Shown piece by piece: positions 44,065 to 53,400 of a DNA stretch of 64,000 nt. Numbering within the stretch: position 1 is the first letter of the stretch; every line of letters starts with the position of its first letter. Under the pieces are notes generated by a model that was not told the origin of the DNA, did no database searches, and saw only the letters and a program-made list of their open reading frames with translations. The translations under genes were made by a program, and so were the position numbers. This stretch comes from Gemmatimonadaceae bacterium (GTDB taxonomy: Bacteria; Gemmatimonadota; Gemmatimonadetes; Gemmatimonadales; Gemmatimonadaceae), in the NCBI GenBank assembly GCA_016742275.1, contig JACVCD010000008.1, positions 163,838 to 227,837 on the forward strand, given 5' to 3'.

Positions 44065-45167
44065 TGGGACGTCGTTTGTTGGCGGTAGCAACGGTCATGA
44101 CCCTTGCTGCCTGTGGTGGTGATTCGTCGCCGACGCCCACGTCACCGGAAGCTGGCACGCCGAACACTCCGCCTCCCACAACACCTATGGTGACACCGCT
44201 TCGGCGCATCGTGGAAAATCGTGGTCTGCGTGTAAAGATCGGCGCGGCAGCGGGTGCGCTGTTCAATTCCACCGACGCGGCGAGTGCGCAGTACATGACG
44301 GTGTTGGCGCGTGAGTTCAACGTGCTCACGCCAGAGAACGAAATGAAGTTCTCCTCGCTTCGGCCATCGCGCACTGAGTATCGCTACGCGCGGCCGGACT
44401 CCATGGTGACATGGGCGGCCTCCAACAACATGCTGGTGCGTGGTCATGTGTTGGTGTGGCATAGTCAGTTGCCCAACTGGCTGACCAGCGGTTCGTGGAC
44501 CACCGCCGAAACACGCACGCTCATGCTGGAGCACATCGCCGCTGTGGCCGGGCGCTACAAAGGCAAACTGGCGGCGTGGGATGTGGTGAATGAGGCCTAC
44601 ACCGACGGCACACCAACACTGCGCCCTGGCTTCTGGGCCGATCGATTGGGTCGTTCCTACATCGAGGATGCCTTCCGCGCGGCCTATGCAGCGGATTCCG
44701 CCACACCGCTCTACTACAACGACTACAACATCGAAGGACTCGGAGCCAAGTCCGACTCGGTGTACAACCTGCTGCGTGATCTCAAGGCGCGCGGTGTACC
44801 GGTGCACGGTATCGGTATGCAGATGCACCTCATTGCCGGGCAGATTCCCACCGTGGAGTCGCTGACGGCGAACTTTGCGCGATTTGCGGCGCTGGGTCTC
44901 AAGATCCAGATCACCGAGATGGATGTGCGTGTTCCTACGCCCGGTACAGCGGCAATGTTTGCGACCCAGGCGGACAACTACCGGGATGTGCTGAATGTGT
45001 GTCTGCAGACCACGGCCTGCGACATGTTCGTGGTGTGGGGAGTGACGGATCGGGCGTCGTGGATTCCGTCCACATTCCCCGGTCAGGGTGATGCATTGCT
45101 GTTCGATCGCGATTTCGTGGCCAAACCGGCCTACACCGCCATCAATACTTTGCTCTCCACGCGATGA
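44064..45167 (+). CDS. Endo-1,4-beta-xylanase, GH10, lipoprotein (second copy)
   Basis: 367 residues from the ATG at 44064 (stop-start TGATG with the first GH10; a GTG at 44061 is possible). The lipobox VMTLAACGGDSS is followed by a Pro/Thr linker (PTSPEAGTPNTPPPTTPMVT). Catalytic motifs are LTPENEMKF, VRGHVLVWHSQLPNWL, acid/base about E177 in AWDVVNEAY, YYNDYNIEG, GIGMQMHL, and nucleophile about E285 in KIQITEMDVRVP, with FVVWGVTDRASW. It is clearly different from the first copy in sequence and in its substrate-loop end (the second lacks the GWP segment), so the pair may differ in preferred chain length or branching. Confidence 0.95.
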   Translation: MGRRLLAVATVMTLAACGGDSSPTPTSPEAGTPNTPPPTTPMVTPLRRIVENRGLRVKIGAAAGALFNSTDAASAQYMTVLAREFNVLTPENEMKFSSLRPSRTEYRYARPDSMVTWAASNNMLVRGHVLVWHSQLPNWLTSGSWTTAETRTLMLEHIAAVAGRYKGKLAAWDVVNEAYTDGTPTLRPGFWADRLGRSYIEDAFRAAYAADSATPLYYNDYNIEGLGAKSDSVYNLLRDLKARGVPVHGIGMQMHLIAGQIPTVESLTANFARFAALGLKIQITEMDVRVPTPGTAAMFATQADNYRDVLNVCLQTTACDMFVVWGVTDRASWIPSTFPGQGDALLFDRDFVAKPAYTAINTLLSTR

Positions 45168-48100
45168 CTTCCTCTCCTGCGCGTCGGCGTTGGCTGCTTC
45201 CGGTCATGCTCTTGCTGAGTGTGGCATTGGTGGACGCGTGCGCGCGGAGTGGACCACGAGGTGACCGTGTCGATCCCAATGTGATCTCACGCGAACAGAT
45301 CGTCCGGCACGGATTCATCAATGCGTATCTGGCCGTGGAAGCACTGCATGCCAACTGGCTGCAGTCGCGCGGAACCAATTCGTTCTCCACTCCCAGCACC
45401 ATCTGGGTGTACCTCGACAATGTGAAGCTCGGTGGCATCGAGTCGTTACGCGCGCTCACGTTGCAGCAGGTGCGCTATATCCGGCACTACAATCCCGTTG
45501 AAGCCACGGCGCGCTGGGGGCTCGACCATGGCGCCGGTGTGATTTTCATCGCTACGCTGCCAGCTCCGCCGCCGACTGGTGCCAATCCGACCACTCCACC
45601 GACCGGTCCGCCGGACACAACCACCGGATTCGTGATCAGTGAATCCGGTCGAAGCATTCCGCTGGTGGTGAGCGATGCTGACCATGCCGGTGTGCAACGC
45701 GCCGTGCGCAGCCTGGCACAGGATATTGGTGCCGTCAGTGGTTCGGCACCTTCAGTTGCACGGGCGACTGGTAGTGCTAGTCGAGTCGTGATTGTTGGCA
45801 CTATTGGCAAGAGCCCACTCATCGACAGTCTGTTGACCCGTGGTCTGCTCGATGTGAGTGGTGTGCGTGGCAAGTGGGAGGCGTTTGCCCGTCAGGTGGT
45901 GCAGCGCCCCATTCCAGGAGTTGATGAGGCGCTGGTGATCGCAGGCAGTGACAAGCGTGGCACCATATACGGTGTGTATGACCTGTCGTCGGCCATTGGT
46001 GTAGCGCCGCTCTACTGGTGGGCCGACGTGCCGATCGAGAAGCGCGCACGCGTGGTGGTCTCGAACGCCCGTCACACGCTGGGTGAACCGGCGGTGCGCT
46101 ATCGCGGCATCTTCATTAATGATGAAGCGCCGGCACTATCTCGGTGGACACACGAAAAGTTTGGTGGCTTCAATCATGGCCTGTATGAGCGGGTGTTTGA
46201 GCTCATCCTGCGCATGAAGGGCAACTATCTGTGGCCCGCTATGTGGGGCAATGCCTTTGCCGACGACGATTCACTGAATGCCGTGCTTGCCGAGGAGTAC
46301 GGCATCGTGATGGGGACATCGCACCATGAACCGCTGACACGGGCGCAGGCCGAGTGGCGGAAGTACGGCAAGGGCGAGTGGAACTACGAGCACAATGCGC
46401 CAGTGCTGCAGGAGTTCTGGCGTGGTGGCATTGCCCGCATGGGCACTCGCGAGAATATCGTAACCGTTGGCATGCGTGGTGATGGTGATGAGCCCATGAC
46501 CGAGAGCGCCAATATTGCGTTGCTCGAGCGTATTGTGACCGATCAGCGCGGCATCATTGCCAAGGCCACCGGCAAGCCCGCGTCGGCCACACCGCAGCTC
46601 TGGGCGCTCTACAAGGAAGTGCAGGAGTACTACGACCGCGGCATGCGGGTGCCCGACGATATCACGTTGCTGTTTGCCGATGACAACTGGGGCAATATTC
46701 GTCGCTTGCCCGAGCTGTCGCAGCGCAACCGACCCGGCGGGTTTGGTGTGTACTACCACTTCGACTATGTGGGCGGGCCGCGCAACTACAAGTGGCTGAA
46801 TACCAACCCCATTGCCCGTGTCTGGGAGCAGATGCGGGTGGCGCACGCCTATGGTGCCAATCGGATCTGGATCGTGAATGTGGGCGACATCAAGCCCATG
46901 GAATATCCCATTCAGTTTTTCCTCGACTATGCGTGGAATCCGGAAGCGTATCCGGTGGAACGGTTGGTCGAGTATCCGATGCAGTGGGCCACGCAGCAGT
47001 TCGGAAGCACGAACGCGCGTGAGATTGGTGATCTGGTCACCGCCTATCTGCGTTACAGCAGTCGCCGAAAGCCCGAGATGCTGGATCCGGACAGCTATCA
47101 TCTCACGAACTTCCGAGAGGCGGAGCAGGTACTGGCGGAGTGGGCGGCGCTGCGGGATAGGGCAGTGGCGCTTCGTGCGAAGATTCCGCAGAACCAGCAG
47201 GATGCGTACTACCAGCTCGTGTTGCATCCGATCGAAGCCAACGCCAATCAGCACGAGCTCTACATCACGACCGGGCTCAATCGGTTGTACGCGCTGCAGG
47301 GGCGCGCCAGCACCAACCTGCTCGCCGACAAGGTGAAGCAGTTGTTCGAGCGCGACGCCGAGATCAGCGCGTTCTACAATACGAAGCTGGCCGGTGGCAA
47401 ATGGTCACACATGATGGATCAGACGCACATCGGTTACACGTATTGGCAGGAGCCGCCACGCAACGTGATGCCGCGGGTGGATGTCATTCATATGCCGGTG
47501 GCAGCTGAGATGGGCGTGAGTGTGGTGGAGCAGAATATTCCCGCTCCGCCGCCTGGTGCTCGTCCGTTTCCCCCTGGCGTGCCACCATTTGGTGGGCGTC
47601 GTCCGCTACTTCCGCCGTTCAATGCGCTCACGCGCCCGACGTGGCATGTGGATGTGTACAATCGTGGCCGCACGCCCTTCACATACACCGCGCGTTCATC
47701 GGCCGCGTGGCTCACCATATCGCCGGCCAGTGGTACCGTTACGACGGAGCAGCGACTGGCGGTATCGGTGGACTGGACGCGTGCGCCGGTTGGTGTGACC
47801 ACCGCGCCAATCGTGATCACTGGACCCAATGGGGCGACCAGTGAAGTCACGGCCGTGCTGCACAACGACTACGGTACCAGGGCTGACGGCTTCAGCGGCT
47901 TTGTGCAGAGCGAAGGGTTTGTGTCGATGGAAGCGGAGCATTTCACCAGCTCAACTACATCGAGTGCAGTGAGCTGGCTTCGCATTCCGGGACTCGGACG
48001 CACGTTGTCCGGCATGACGGCCACGCCGCCCACGGCGGTGTCAGTGACTCCAGGTGGCTCGTCACCACGCTTGTCGTACAATGTGTTTCTGCGCGACAGC

Positions 48101-48436
48101 GGCAGCGTGAAGATGCATGCCTACTTCTCGCCCACACTCAATGTGCTGGGTCGCGCCACCGGTGTGCGTTACGCCATGTCGGTCGATGATGAACCGCCGG
48201 TGATCGTGGACATCGCGGCCGATACCACGCTCCGCACGTGGGAACGTATGGTGGGAGACAATGTGCGCATCATGACCACCACACATCGTGTGGCGGGACC
48301 GGGTGCGCATGTGGTGCACTTCTGGTTTGTCGATCCGGGTGTGGTACTGCAGAAGCTGGTGCTCGAGGGCAGTGGTTTGCCCGCCAGCTATCTCGGTCCG
48401 CCGGAGAGTGTGCGTCGTACGGGTGGTACACGGTGA
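45164..48436 (+). CDS. GH115 xylan alpha-glucuronidase with N-terminal TonB-plug-like domain
   Basis: 1090 residues, starting in an ATGA overlap with the second GH10; lipobox-like LSVALVDACARSG. Residues about 40-130 (VITRE-like VISREQIVRHGFINAYLAVE, then IWVYLDNVKLGGIESLRALT and ATARWGLDHGAGVIFIAT) resemble the plug domain of TonB receptors and a standalone Gemmatimonadota lipoprotein type, not a normal part of GH115. A Pro/Thr linker (about 131-153) separates it from the GH115 enzyme, recognised by VVGTIGKSPLIDSL, YRGIFINDEAPALSRWTHEK, RMKGNYLWPAMWGNAF, YGIVMGTSHHEPLTRAQAEW and VNVGDIKPMEYPIQFFLDYA. GH115 removes methylglucuronic acid from internal xylose residues. C-terminal beta domains (about 825-1090) complete it. 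Confidence 0.92.
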   Translation: MTSSPARRRWLLPVMLLLSVALVDACARSGPRGDRVDPNVISREQIVRHGFINAYLAVEALHANWLQSRGTNSFSTPSTIWVYLDNVKLGGIESLRALTLQQVRYIRHYNPVEATARWGLDHGAGVIFIATLPAPPPTGANPTTPPTGPPDTTTGFVISESGRSIPLVVSDADHAGVQRAVRSLAQDIGAVSGSAPSVARATGSASRVVIVGTIGKSPLIDSLLTRGLLDVSGVRGKWEAFARQVVQRPIPGVDEALVIAGSDKRGTIYGVYDLSSAIGVAPLYWWADVPIEKRARVVVSNARHTLGEPAVRYRGIFINDEAPALSRWTHEKFGGFNHGLYERVFELILRMKGNYLWPAMWGNAFADDDSLNAVLAEEYGIVMGTSHHEPLTRAQAEWRKYGKGEWNYEHNAPVLQEFWRGGIARMGTRENIVTVGMRGDGDEPMTESANIALLERIVTDQRGIIAKATGKPASATPQLWALYKEVQEYYDRGMRVPDDITLLFADDNWGNIRRLPELSQRNRPGGFGVYYHFDYVGGPRNYKWLNTNPIARVWEQMRVAHAYGANRIWIVNVGDIKPMEYPIQFFLDYAWNPEAYPVERLVEYPMQWATQQFGSTNAREIGDLVTAYLRYSSRRKPEMLDPDSYHLTNFREAEQVLAEWAALRDRAVALRAKIPQNQQDAYYQLVLHPIEANANQHELYITTGLNRLYALQGRASTNLLADKVKQLFERDAEISAFYNTKLAGGKWSHMMDQTHIGYTYWQEPPRNVMPRVDVIHMPVAAEMGVSVVEQNIPAPPPGARPFPPGVPPFGGRRPLLPPFNALTRPTWHVDVYNRGRTPFTYTARSSAAWLTISPASGTVTTEQRLAVSVDWTRAPVGVTTAPIVITGPNGATSEVTAVLHNDYGTRADGFSGFVQSEGFVSMEAEHFTSSTTSSAVSWLRIPGLGRTLSGMTATPPTAVSVTPGGSSPRLSYNVFLRDSGSVKMHAYFSPTLNVLGRATGVRYAMSVDDEPPVIVDIAADTTLRTWERMVGDNVRIMTTTHRVAGPGAHVVHFWFVDPGVVLQKLVLEGSGLPASYLGPPESVRRTGGTR

Positions 48437-50148
48437 AGTGGTGCGCTGGAGCGGTACTGTGTGTGCTGATCGGATGCGCCGGTGCGGATACCGGTCTTCC
48501 ACCCGCCACGCACGACCCGCAATTCGACTGGTTCTCGTACGAGGGCCGCGATGCGGTGCATGACGAAACAGCCGCCAAGGCCAACGAGTATCGCAATCCC
48601 ATTCTGCAGGGGTTCTATCCCGATCCCAGTGTCACGCGGGTGGGAAGTGATTTTTATCTCGTCAACTCCACCTTTGCGTACTACCCGGGCATTCCGGTGC
48701 ATCACAGTACGGACCTGGTGCACTGGCGGCTCATTGGGCATGTGATCGATCGACCGTCGCAGCTGTCCTTTGACAGCATTGGTGTGTCGCGTGGTGTATT
48801 CGCGCCCACTATCAGTCATCACAAGGGCACGTACTATGTGCTCAATACGTGCGTGGATTGTGGTGGCAATTTTCTGGTCACGGCCAGCAAGCCAAGCGGT
48901 CCCTGGTCGGATCCGATCTGGCTGCGCGATATCGATGGAATCGATCCGGCGCTGTTCTTCGACGAAGACGGCCGCGCTTACCTGCTGAACAACGGTCCGC
49001 CGGTTGGTACGCCACTGTACGAAGGGCACCGCGCCATCTGGATGCAGGAGTTTGATCTCGCCACCAATCAGCCCGTCGGCAAGCGCACGGTGTTGGTGAA
49101 TGGTGGTGTGGATCTCTCCACCAAACCGATCTGGATTGAGGGGCCACACATCTTCCGCAAGGATGGCTGGTACTACCTGTCGGCGGCGGAAGGCGGAACA
49201 GCGGAAGGTCATTCGCAGGTGATTCTCCGTAGCAAGGATGTGTGGGGCCCCTATGTGCCGTATGCGGGCAACCCCATTCTCACGCAACGCGACCTGCACT
49301 CCGATCGGCCGCATCCGGTCACTTCGGCGGGTCATGCGGAGCTGGTGGAAACACCCAGTGGTGAGTGGTGGGCCACTTTCCTGGCCACGCGTCCGTACGA
49401 GGGCGACTACTACAACACCGGCCGAGAGACGTTTCTGTTGCCGGTGACGTGGAAGGATGGTTGGCCGGTGATTCTTGCGCCGCAGACCGCCATTCCGATG
49501 GTGCATGCGCGTCCGTCGCTGACGCCGGACACCACGGGTGGTTTTGTGCCATCCGGCAACTACACGTCGCGTGATGAATTCACGGATTCCACACTTGCCG
49601 GCACATGGATGCGGCTTCGCACGCCGCGCAGCACCTGGCACGATCTTACCAGCGCGCCCGGTTGGCTAACTCTACGCGCGCGCTCGGCGAGCATTGCCAC
49701 GTTGTCGCAACCGATTTTTCTCGCGCAGCGTCAACAGCATGCCACGGCTACGGTGCAAGCACGCATGCGGTATCGACCGACATCGGATGGTGACAAGGCC
49801 GGACTGGTTGCGTTTCAGAATGAGAAGTTCTACTGCGCGATCATCTCCACTCGCGTGGATGGCAGATCGGTACTACGGCTCGAAGCACGCACCGCTGCCG
49901 ACTCGGCGGTGCGTGTGTTGGCGACACGGTCACTGGAAGCGTCCAAGGCAGATGACCTGATACTTCGCATCGACGCCCGTGGTGCGCTGTATGACTTCGC
50001 ATTTGCCTACAGCGCTAATACGAAGGGTGATACGGTCACCTGGACAACACTCATTGCCAATGTGGATGGTCGCGCGTTGAGCACCCGGTCGGCCGGCGGT
50101 TTTGTTGGCGCGGTGTTTGGTATGTACGCTTACACGGCCACACCATGA
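48433..50148 (+). CDS. Glycoside hydrolase family 43, lipoprotein (beta-xylosidase/arabinofuranosidase)
   Basis: 571 residues from the GTG at 48433 (GTGA overlap with GH115), with the lipobox LCVLIGCAGAD. The five-bladed propeller has its catalytic base in NPILQGFYPDPSVTR, the pKa-modulating Asp in IDGIDPALFFDEDGRAYLLN, and the acid in KPIWIEGPHIFRKDGWYYL. The last about 200 residues (YTSRDEFTDSTLAGTWMRLR onward) are the concanavalin-like domain usual for GH43 xylosidases. It removes arabinose or xylose from xylan fragments; which one cannot be decided. It is the last polysaccharide-active enzyme of the operon. Confidence 0.94.
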   Translation: MKWCAGAVLCVLIGCAGADTGLPPATHDPQFDWFSYEGRDAVHDETAAKANEYRNPILQGFYPDPSVTRVGSDFYLVNSTFAYYPGIPVHHSTDLVHWRLIGHVIDRPSQLSFDSIGVSRGVFAPTISHHKGTYYVLNTCVDCGGNFLVTASKPSGPWSDPIWLRDIDGIDPALFFDEDGRAYLLNNGPPVGTPLYEGHRAIWMQEFDLATNQPVGKRTVLVNGGVDLSTKPIWIEGPHIFRKDGWYYLSAAEGGTAEGHSQVILRSKDVWGPYVPYAGNPILTQRDLHSDRPHPVTSAGHAELVETPSGEWWATFLATRPYEGDYYNTGRETFLLPVTWKDGWPVILAPQTAIPMVHARPSLTPDTTGGFVPSGNYTSRDEFTDSTLAGTWMRLRTPRSTWHDLTSAPGWLTLRARSASIATLSQPIFLAQRQQHATATVQARMRYRPTSDGDKAGLVAFQNEKFYCAIISTRVDGRSVLRLEARTAADSAVRVLATRSLEASKADDLILRIDARGALYDFAFAYSANTKGDTVTWTTLIANVDGRALSTRSAGGFVGAVFGMYAYTATP

Positions 50149-51233
50149 GTGCCGCTGAGAGCCGTGTAGAACGTGCGGTTGCGGTGCACGATGAAACCGC
50201 CGTCGACCGCTATGTGCTGCGCAATACCAATGGCATGGAGTTGGCGTGTCTGTCGTTCGGCGGCATCTTTGAGCGGCTGCTGGTGCCCAATGCGCAAGGT
50301 GAACTGGCAGACGTGGTACTGGGCTTTGATCGGGTGGAGGACTATCTCACCGATCGCTGCTACTTTGGCGCCCTGATTGGCCGATTTGCCAATCGCATCG
50401 ATCATGCGCGATTCGTGCTTGATGGCTCCATGTATCTGCTGGAGCCAAACGAAGGCGCGCACCATCTGCATGGTGGCGTGATGGGTTTTCATGCGCATCA
50501 CTGGACGTGCGCCATGGCAGAAACGTCGGAAGGGCAGGCAGTAGTGTTGCGCCTGGTGAGTCCACATGGAGATGCCGGTTACCCCGGTACGGTGCAGGTG
50601 CAGGTGACGTACACACTCACGAATGACAATGCGTTGATCGTGGACTATCACGCGGACACCGACAAGGCCACGCCATTCAGCATGACGCAGCACGCCTATT
50701 TCAATCTTTCGGGCGGAGCCTGCGACATTCTGGGGCATGAACTCACTCTAGCAGCGTCATCGTTCCTTCCTGTCAACACTGATCTCATCCCGACGGGAGA
50801 AGTGCGGCGCGTCTCAGGCACGCCATTCGATTTTCGCACGCCGCAGGTGATTGGTTCGCGCATCGACACGGCCGACGAGCAACTCGCGCATGGCGATGGC
50901 TACGATCACAACTTTGTGCTCGATCGCTTGCCGGGTACACCGGCGTCACTCGTGGCCACGCTGGTGGACCAGTACAATGGCCGTCAGCTGGATGTACTGA
51001 CCACGGCGCCCGGGCTGCAGCTCTGCACCGGCAACAACTTGCATCGTGGTGTGCGTGGCAAAGGTGGCAAGGAGTACACACGCTGCCGCGGTGTGGCGCT
51101 CGAAACGCAGCATTTCCCCAACAGCCCCAATCGCCCGGACTTTCCGTCGTCCATTCTTCGCCCGGGCGAGCCGCTGCACTCGCGTACCATGTTTCAGTTC
51201 ACCGCGCTGCGCACACCTTCCCAGAGACCCTGA
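50145..51233 (+). CDS. Aldose 1-epimerase (galactose-mutarotase family)
   Basis: 362 residues, ATGA overlap with the GH43 gene. Family features are FGGIFERLLVPNAQGELADV, FGALIGRFANRIDHARFVLD, the catalytic His in HLHGGVMGFHAHHWTC, SMTQHAYFNLSGGACDILGH and DHNFVLDR, plus CRGVALETQHFPNSPNRPDF, which holds the catalytic glutamate. It interconverts alpha and beta anomers of free sugars, which speeds entry of xylose into XylA. It closes the plus-strand operon, and its 3' end overlaps the convergent UxuA gene by 40 bp. Confidence 0.94.
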   Translation: MSAAESRVERAVAVHDETAVDRYVLRNTNGMELACLSFGGIFERLLVPNAQGELADVVLGFDRVEDYLTDRCYFGALIGRFANRIDHARFVLDGSMYLLEPNEGAHHLHGGVMGFHAHHWTCAMAETSEGQAVVLRLVSPHGDAGYPGTVQVQVTYTLTNDNALIVDYHADTDKATPFSMTQHAYFNLSGGACDILGHELTLAASSFLPVNTDLIPTGEVRRVSGTPFDFRTPQVIGSRIDTADEQLAHGDGYDHNFVLDRLPGTPASLVATLVDQYNGRQLDVLTTAPGLQLCTGNNLHRGVRGKGGKEYTRCRGVALETQHFPNSPNRPDFPSSILRPGEPLHSRTMFQFTALRTPSQRP

Positions 51234-52240
51234 AGGTACATCGCGCCAAGTGCGCGATCGTAGAGCCCATATCCGGGCCTGCCACCTTCACCCCATATAT
51301 CGCGTCCGTGATCAGGGCGCATGGGGCCATCGAAGTGCACATCAGCCAGCGCCTGCATCACGGCGCGCATGTCCACACTGCCAAAGGCTGATGGATGCGC
51401 GACCTCATGAAAGTTGCGGGCGGCGGTACGCTTCACATTCCGCGCGTGCATGAAGTGAATGCGCTGACGCGCTCCCAGCGAACGAATCATGGCGGGCAGG
51501 TCGTTGTCGGCCGCTGCACCCAGTGAACCCGTACAGAAGGTCACCCCATTGGCCGGGTGATCTACCAGTCCAACAAAGCGCTCGAGTGCGGAGGCATCGG
51601 TGATGATGCGTGGCAGTCCAAACACCGGCCAGGGTGGATCATCCGGATGGATGGCGAGTCTCACACCCAACTCACTGGCCACGGGCACCACCCGCTCCAG
51701 AAACCACGCGAGATTCTCCCACAGCTGCTCGGCGCCCACCGCACTCCACCGCGAGAGCAACTCCTGTAGCGTATCGCGATCATATGCCGCGCCCCAACCG
51801 GGGAGACCGGCGGTTCCCTGCGAGAGATCGATGCGCCGCAACGCCTCATCGTCGTATGCCAATGAGGTGCTGCCATCGGCCATGGGACGCGCGAGATCGG
51901 TGCGCATCCAGTCGAATACGGGCATGAAGTTGTAACACACCACAGTGACACCGGCGCGTGCGACATGCTGCAGACTGGTGTACCACGCTTCGATGTGCCG
52001 TTCGCGAAGTGGTGCGCCGAGCTTGACTTCTTCGGACACGGGGATGCTTTCGACGACGTCCCACCTGAGGCCGGCCTGTGCAATGCGCGCAGCATGGGCG
52101 TCGACTGAATCCCGTGTCCACGGCACGGCCGGTGTGTTCATGGCCAGCGCACTCACCACGCCGGTGACACCAGGAATCTGCCGAATGTTGGCGAGTGATA
52201 CGGCATCATCAGGGCCATACCACCGGAGTGTCATGCGCAT
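51194..52240 (-). CDS. uxuA: Mannonate dehydratase (UxuA family), second copy
   Basis: 348 residues from an ATG that overlaps the upstream UxuA stop by one base (an ATG at 52234 is also possible). UxuA features are MTLRWYGPDDAVSLANIRQI, VSEEVKLGAPLRERHI, ARAGVTVVCYNFMPVFDW, AIHPDDPPWPVFGLPRII, FCTGSLGAAADNDLPAMIRS and FMHARNVKRTAARNFHEVAH, with MRPDHGRDIWGEGG near the end; the metal-binding residues are kept. It dehydrates D-mannonate to 2-keto-3-deoxygluconate in glucuronate breakdown. It is the last gene of the GntR-SDR-UxuA-UxuA operon. This copy matches the typical UxuA better than the upstream one. Confidence 0.93.
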   Translation of the reverse strand: MRMTLRWYGPDDAVSLANIRQIPGVTGVVSALAMNTPAVPWTRDSVDAHAARIAQAGLRWDVVESIPVSEEVKLGAPLRERHIEAWYTSLQHVARAGVTVVCYNFMPVFDWMRTDLARPMADGSTSLAYDDEALRRIDLSQGTAGLPGWGAAYDRDTLQELLSRWSAVGAEQLWENLAWFLERVVPVASELGVRLAIHPDDPPWPVFGLPRIITDASALERFVGLVDHPANGVTFCTGSLGAAADNDLPAMIRSLGARQRIHFMHARNVKRTAARNFHEVAHPSAFGSVDMRAVMQALADVHFDGPMRPDHGRDIWGEGGRPGYGLYDRALGAMYLQGLWEGVRSAVN

Positions 52241-53346
52241 CAGCGCACTCCCGCTGGTACGGATGCCGGCACAGGAGCAAACCGCTCCACCGCCTGCATG
52301 GCCGCACGGATGTAGCCCAGCGCGTAGGCCATGCCGGCATGCCAGGGGGCGTTGCAACTCATCTCGGGCGTGTGATCGGGAATGAGCACACCATCGTATC
52401 CCACATCACGCAGCGCCTGCACGGCGCGAATCATGTCGATGTCGCCTTCATCGACAAATACTTCCTGATAGTGCGGCACCTTGCCCCGCACATTGCGGAA
52501 GTGCACGTAGCCAATCTTGCCCTGTCGGCCGTAACGCTCGATGGCATCATACACATCGGCGTCCGGCATTTCGGCAATCGAGCCAAGGCAGAACTCAAGC
52601 GCACTGGCCGAACTCGGAACGAGGTCGAGCATGCGCTGATACTTCTCAGCCCGATTCACGAGACGCGCGGTGCGACGCAGTACTTCGGTTGGTGGATCGT
52701 CGGGGTGCAGCGCCATGCGCACACCGTTCTCTTCGGCAACGGGAAGAATTTCCTGCAGGAACCAGGCAAAGCGTTCCCACAGTTCGTCGCTGCTCACGGG
52801 AGCCACGATGCCTTCGGGTGCAGTCGGGTCGTACACCATGTTCCACACCATGCCATTGGGCATAGGCACGGTGATGTCGACGGCTGATTCGTCGTACACC
52901 AGTGCTTTGGCGCCACCACGACCAAACGGACCCTTGGTCCATCCCCACACACCGGCAATGCTGAAGTTGTAACCCATGATAGGAATGCCGACGCGCCCGA
53001 TCATCTGGATGGTGCGTTTGATCTGCTCCATCTGCGCGGCCTTCTTTGGGCCATCGAGCAGAATGTCGTGCCAATGTGAGGGATCGAAATTCTCAATCGC
53101 TTCCCAGGTGAGACCGTGCGATTCGATCTCGTGCTTGATGGCGAGCAGATCGTCGTACTCCCAGGGCTTGTCCTGATTCTGCGTGACACCCCACCCCAAT
53201 CGATTGGGCCCGCTGGTGAGATTGGGCGACGCACCCGCGAAGTAGTTCACGAGATGCACAACCAGGTGTGACACGCCAGCCTGCTTGGCGAACTGGAAGT
53301 TCTCCGTGGTGAGCAGGCTGCGATACAGACCGAGACCTAGCTTCAT
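52240..53346 (-). CDS. UxuA-family TIM-barrel dehydratase, first copy
   Basis: 368 residues. It shares the UxuA plan (GVSHLVVHLVNYFAG, GLTWEAIENFDPSHWHDILL, IPIMGYNFSIAGVWGWTK, RMALHPDDPPTEVLRRTARL, FCLGSIAEMPDADVYDAIER, VHFRNVRGKVPHYQEVFVDE, VLIPDHTPEMSCNAPWHAGM) but is well diverged from the neighbouring copy, lacks its N-terminal MTLRWYGP start and has a different C-terminal loop (DHTPEM where the other has DHGRDI). It may be another mannonate dehydratase or act on a related sugar acid. It follows the SDR gene by 54 bp and is translationally coupled to the second copy. Confidence 0.85.
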   Translation of the reverse strand: MKLGLGLYRSLLTTENFQFAKQAGVSHLVVHLVNYFAGASPNLTSGPNRLGWGVTQNQDKPWEYDDLLAIKHEIESHGLTWEAIENFDPSHWHDILLDGPKKAAQMEQIKRTIQMIGRVGIPIMGYNFSIAGVWGWTKGPFGRGGAKALVYDESAVDITVPMPNGMVWNMVYDPTAPEGIVAPVSSDELWERFAWFLQEILPVAEENGVRMALHPDDPPTEVLRRTARLVNRAEKYQRMLDLVPSSASALEFCLGSIAEMPDADVYDAIERYGRQGKIGYVHFRNVRGKVPHYQEVFVDEGDIDMIRAVQALRDVGYDGVLIPDHTPEMSCNAPWHAGMAYALGYIRAAMQAVERFAPVPASVPAGVR

Positions 53347-53400
53347 ATGGAGGCTGTGTTGAATGCTCTATTGTTGTTTGGGCGGACGAATTGACGAAAC

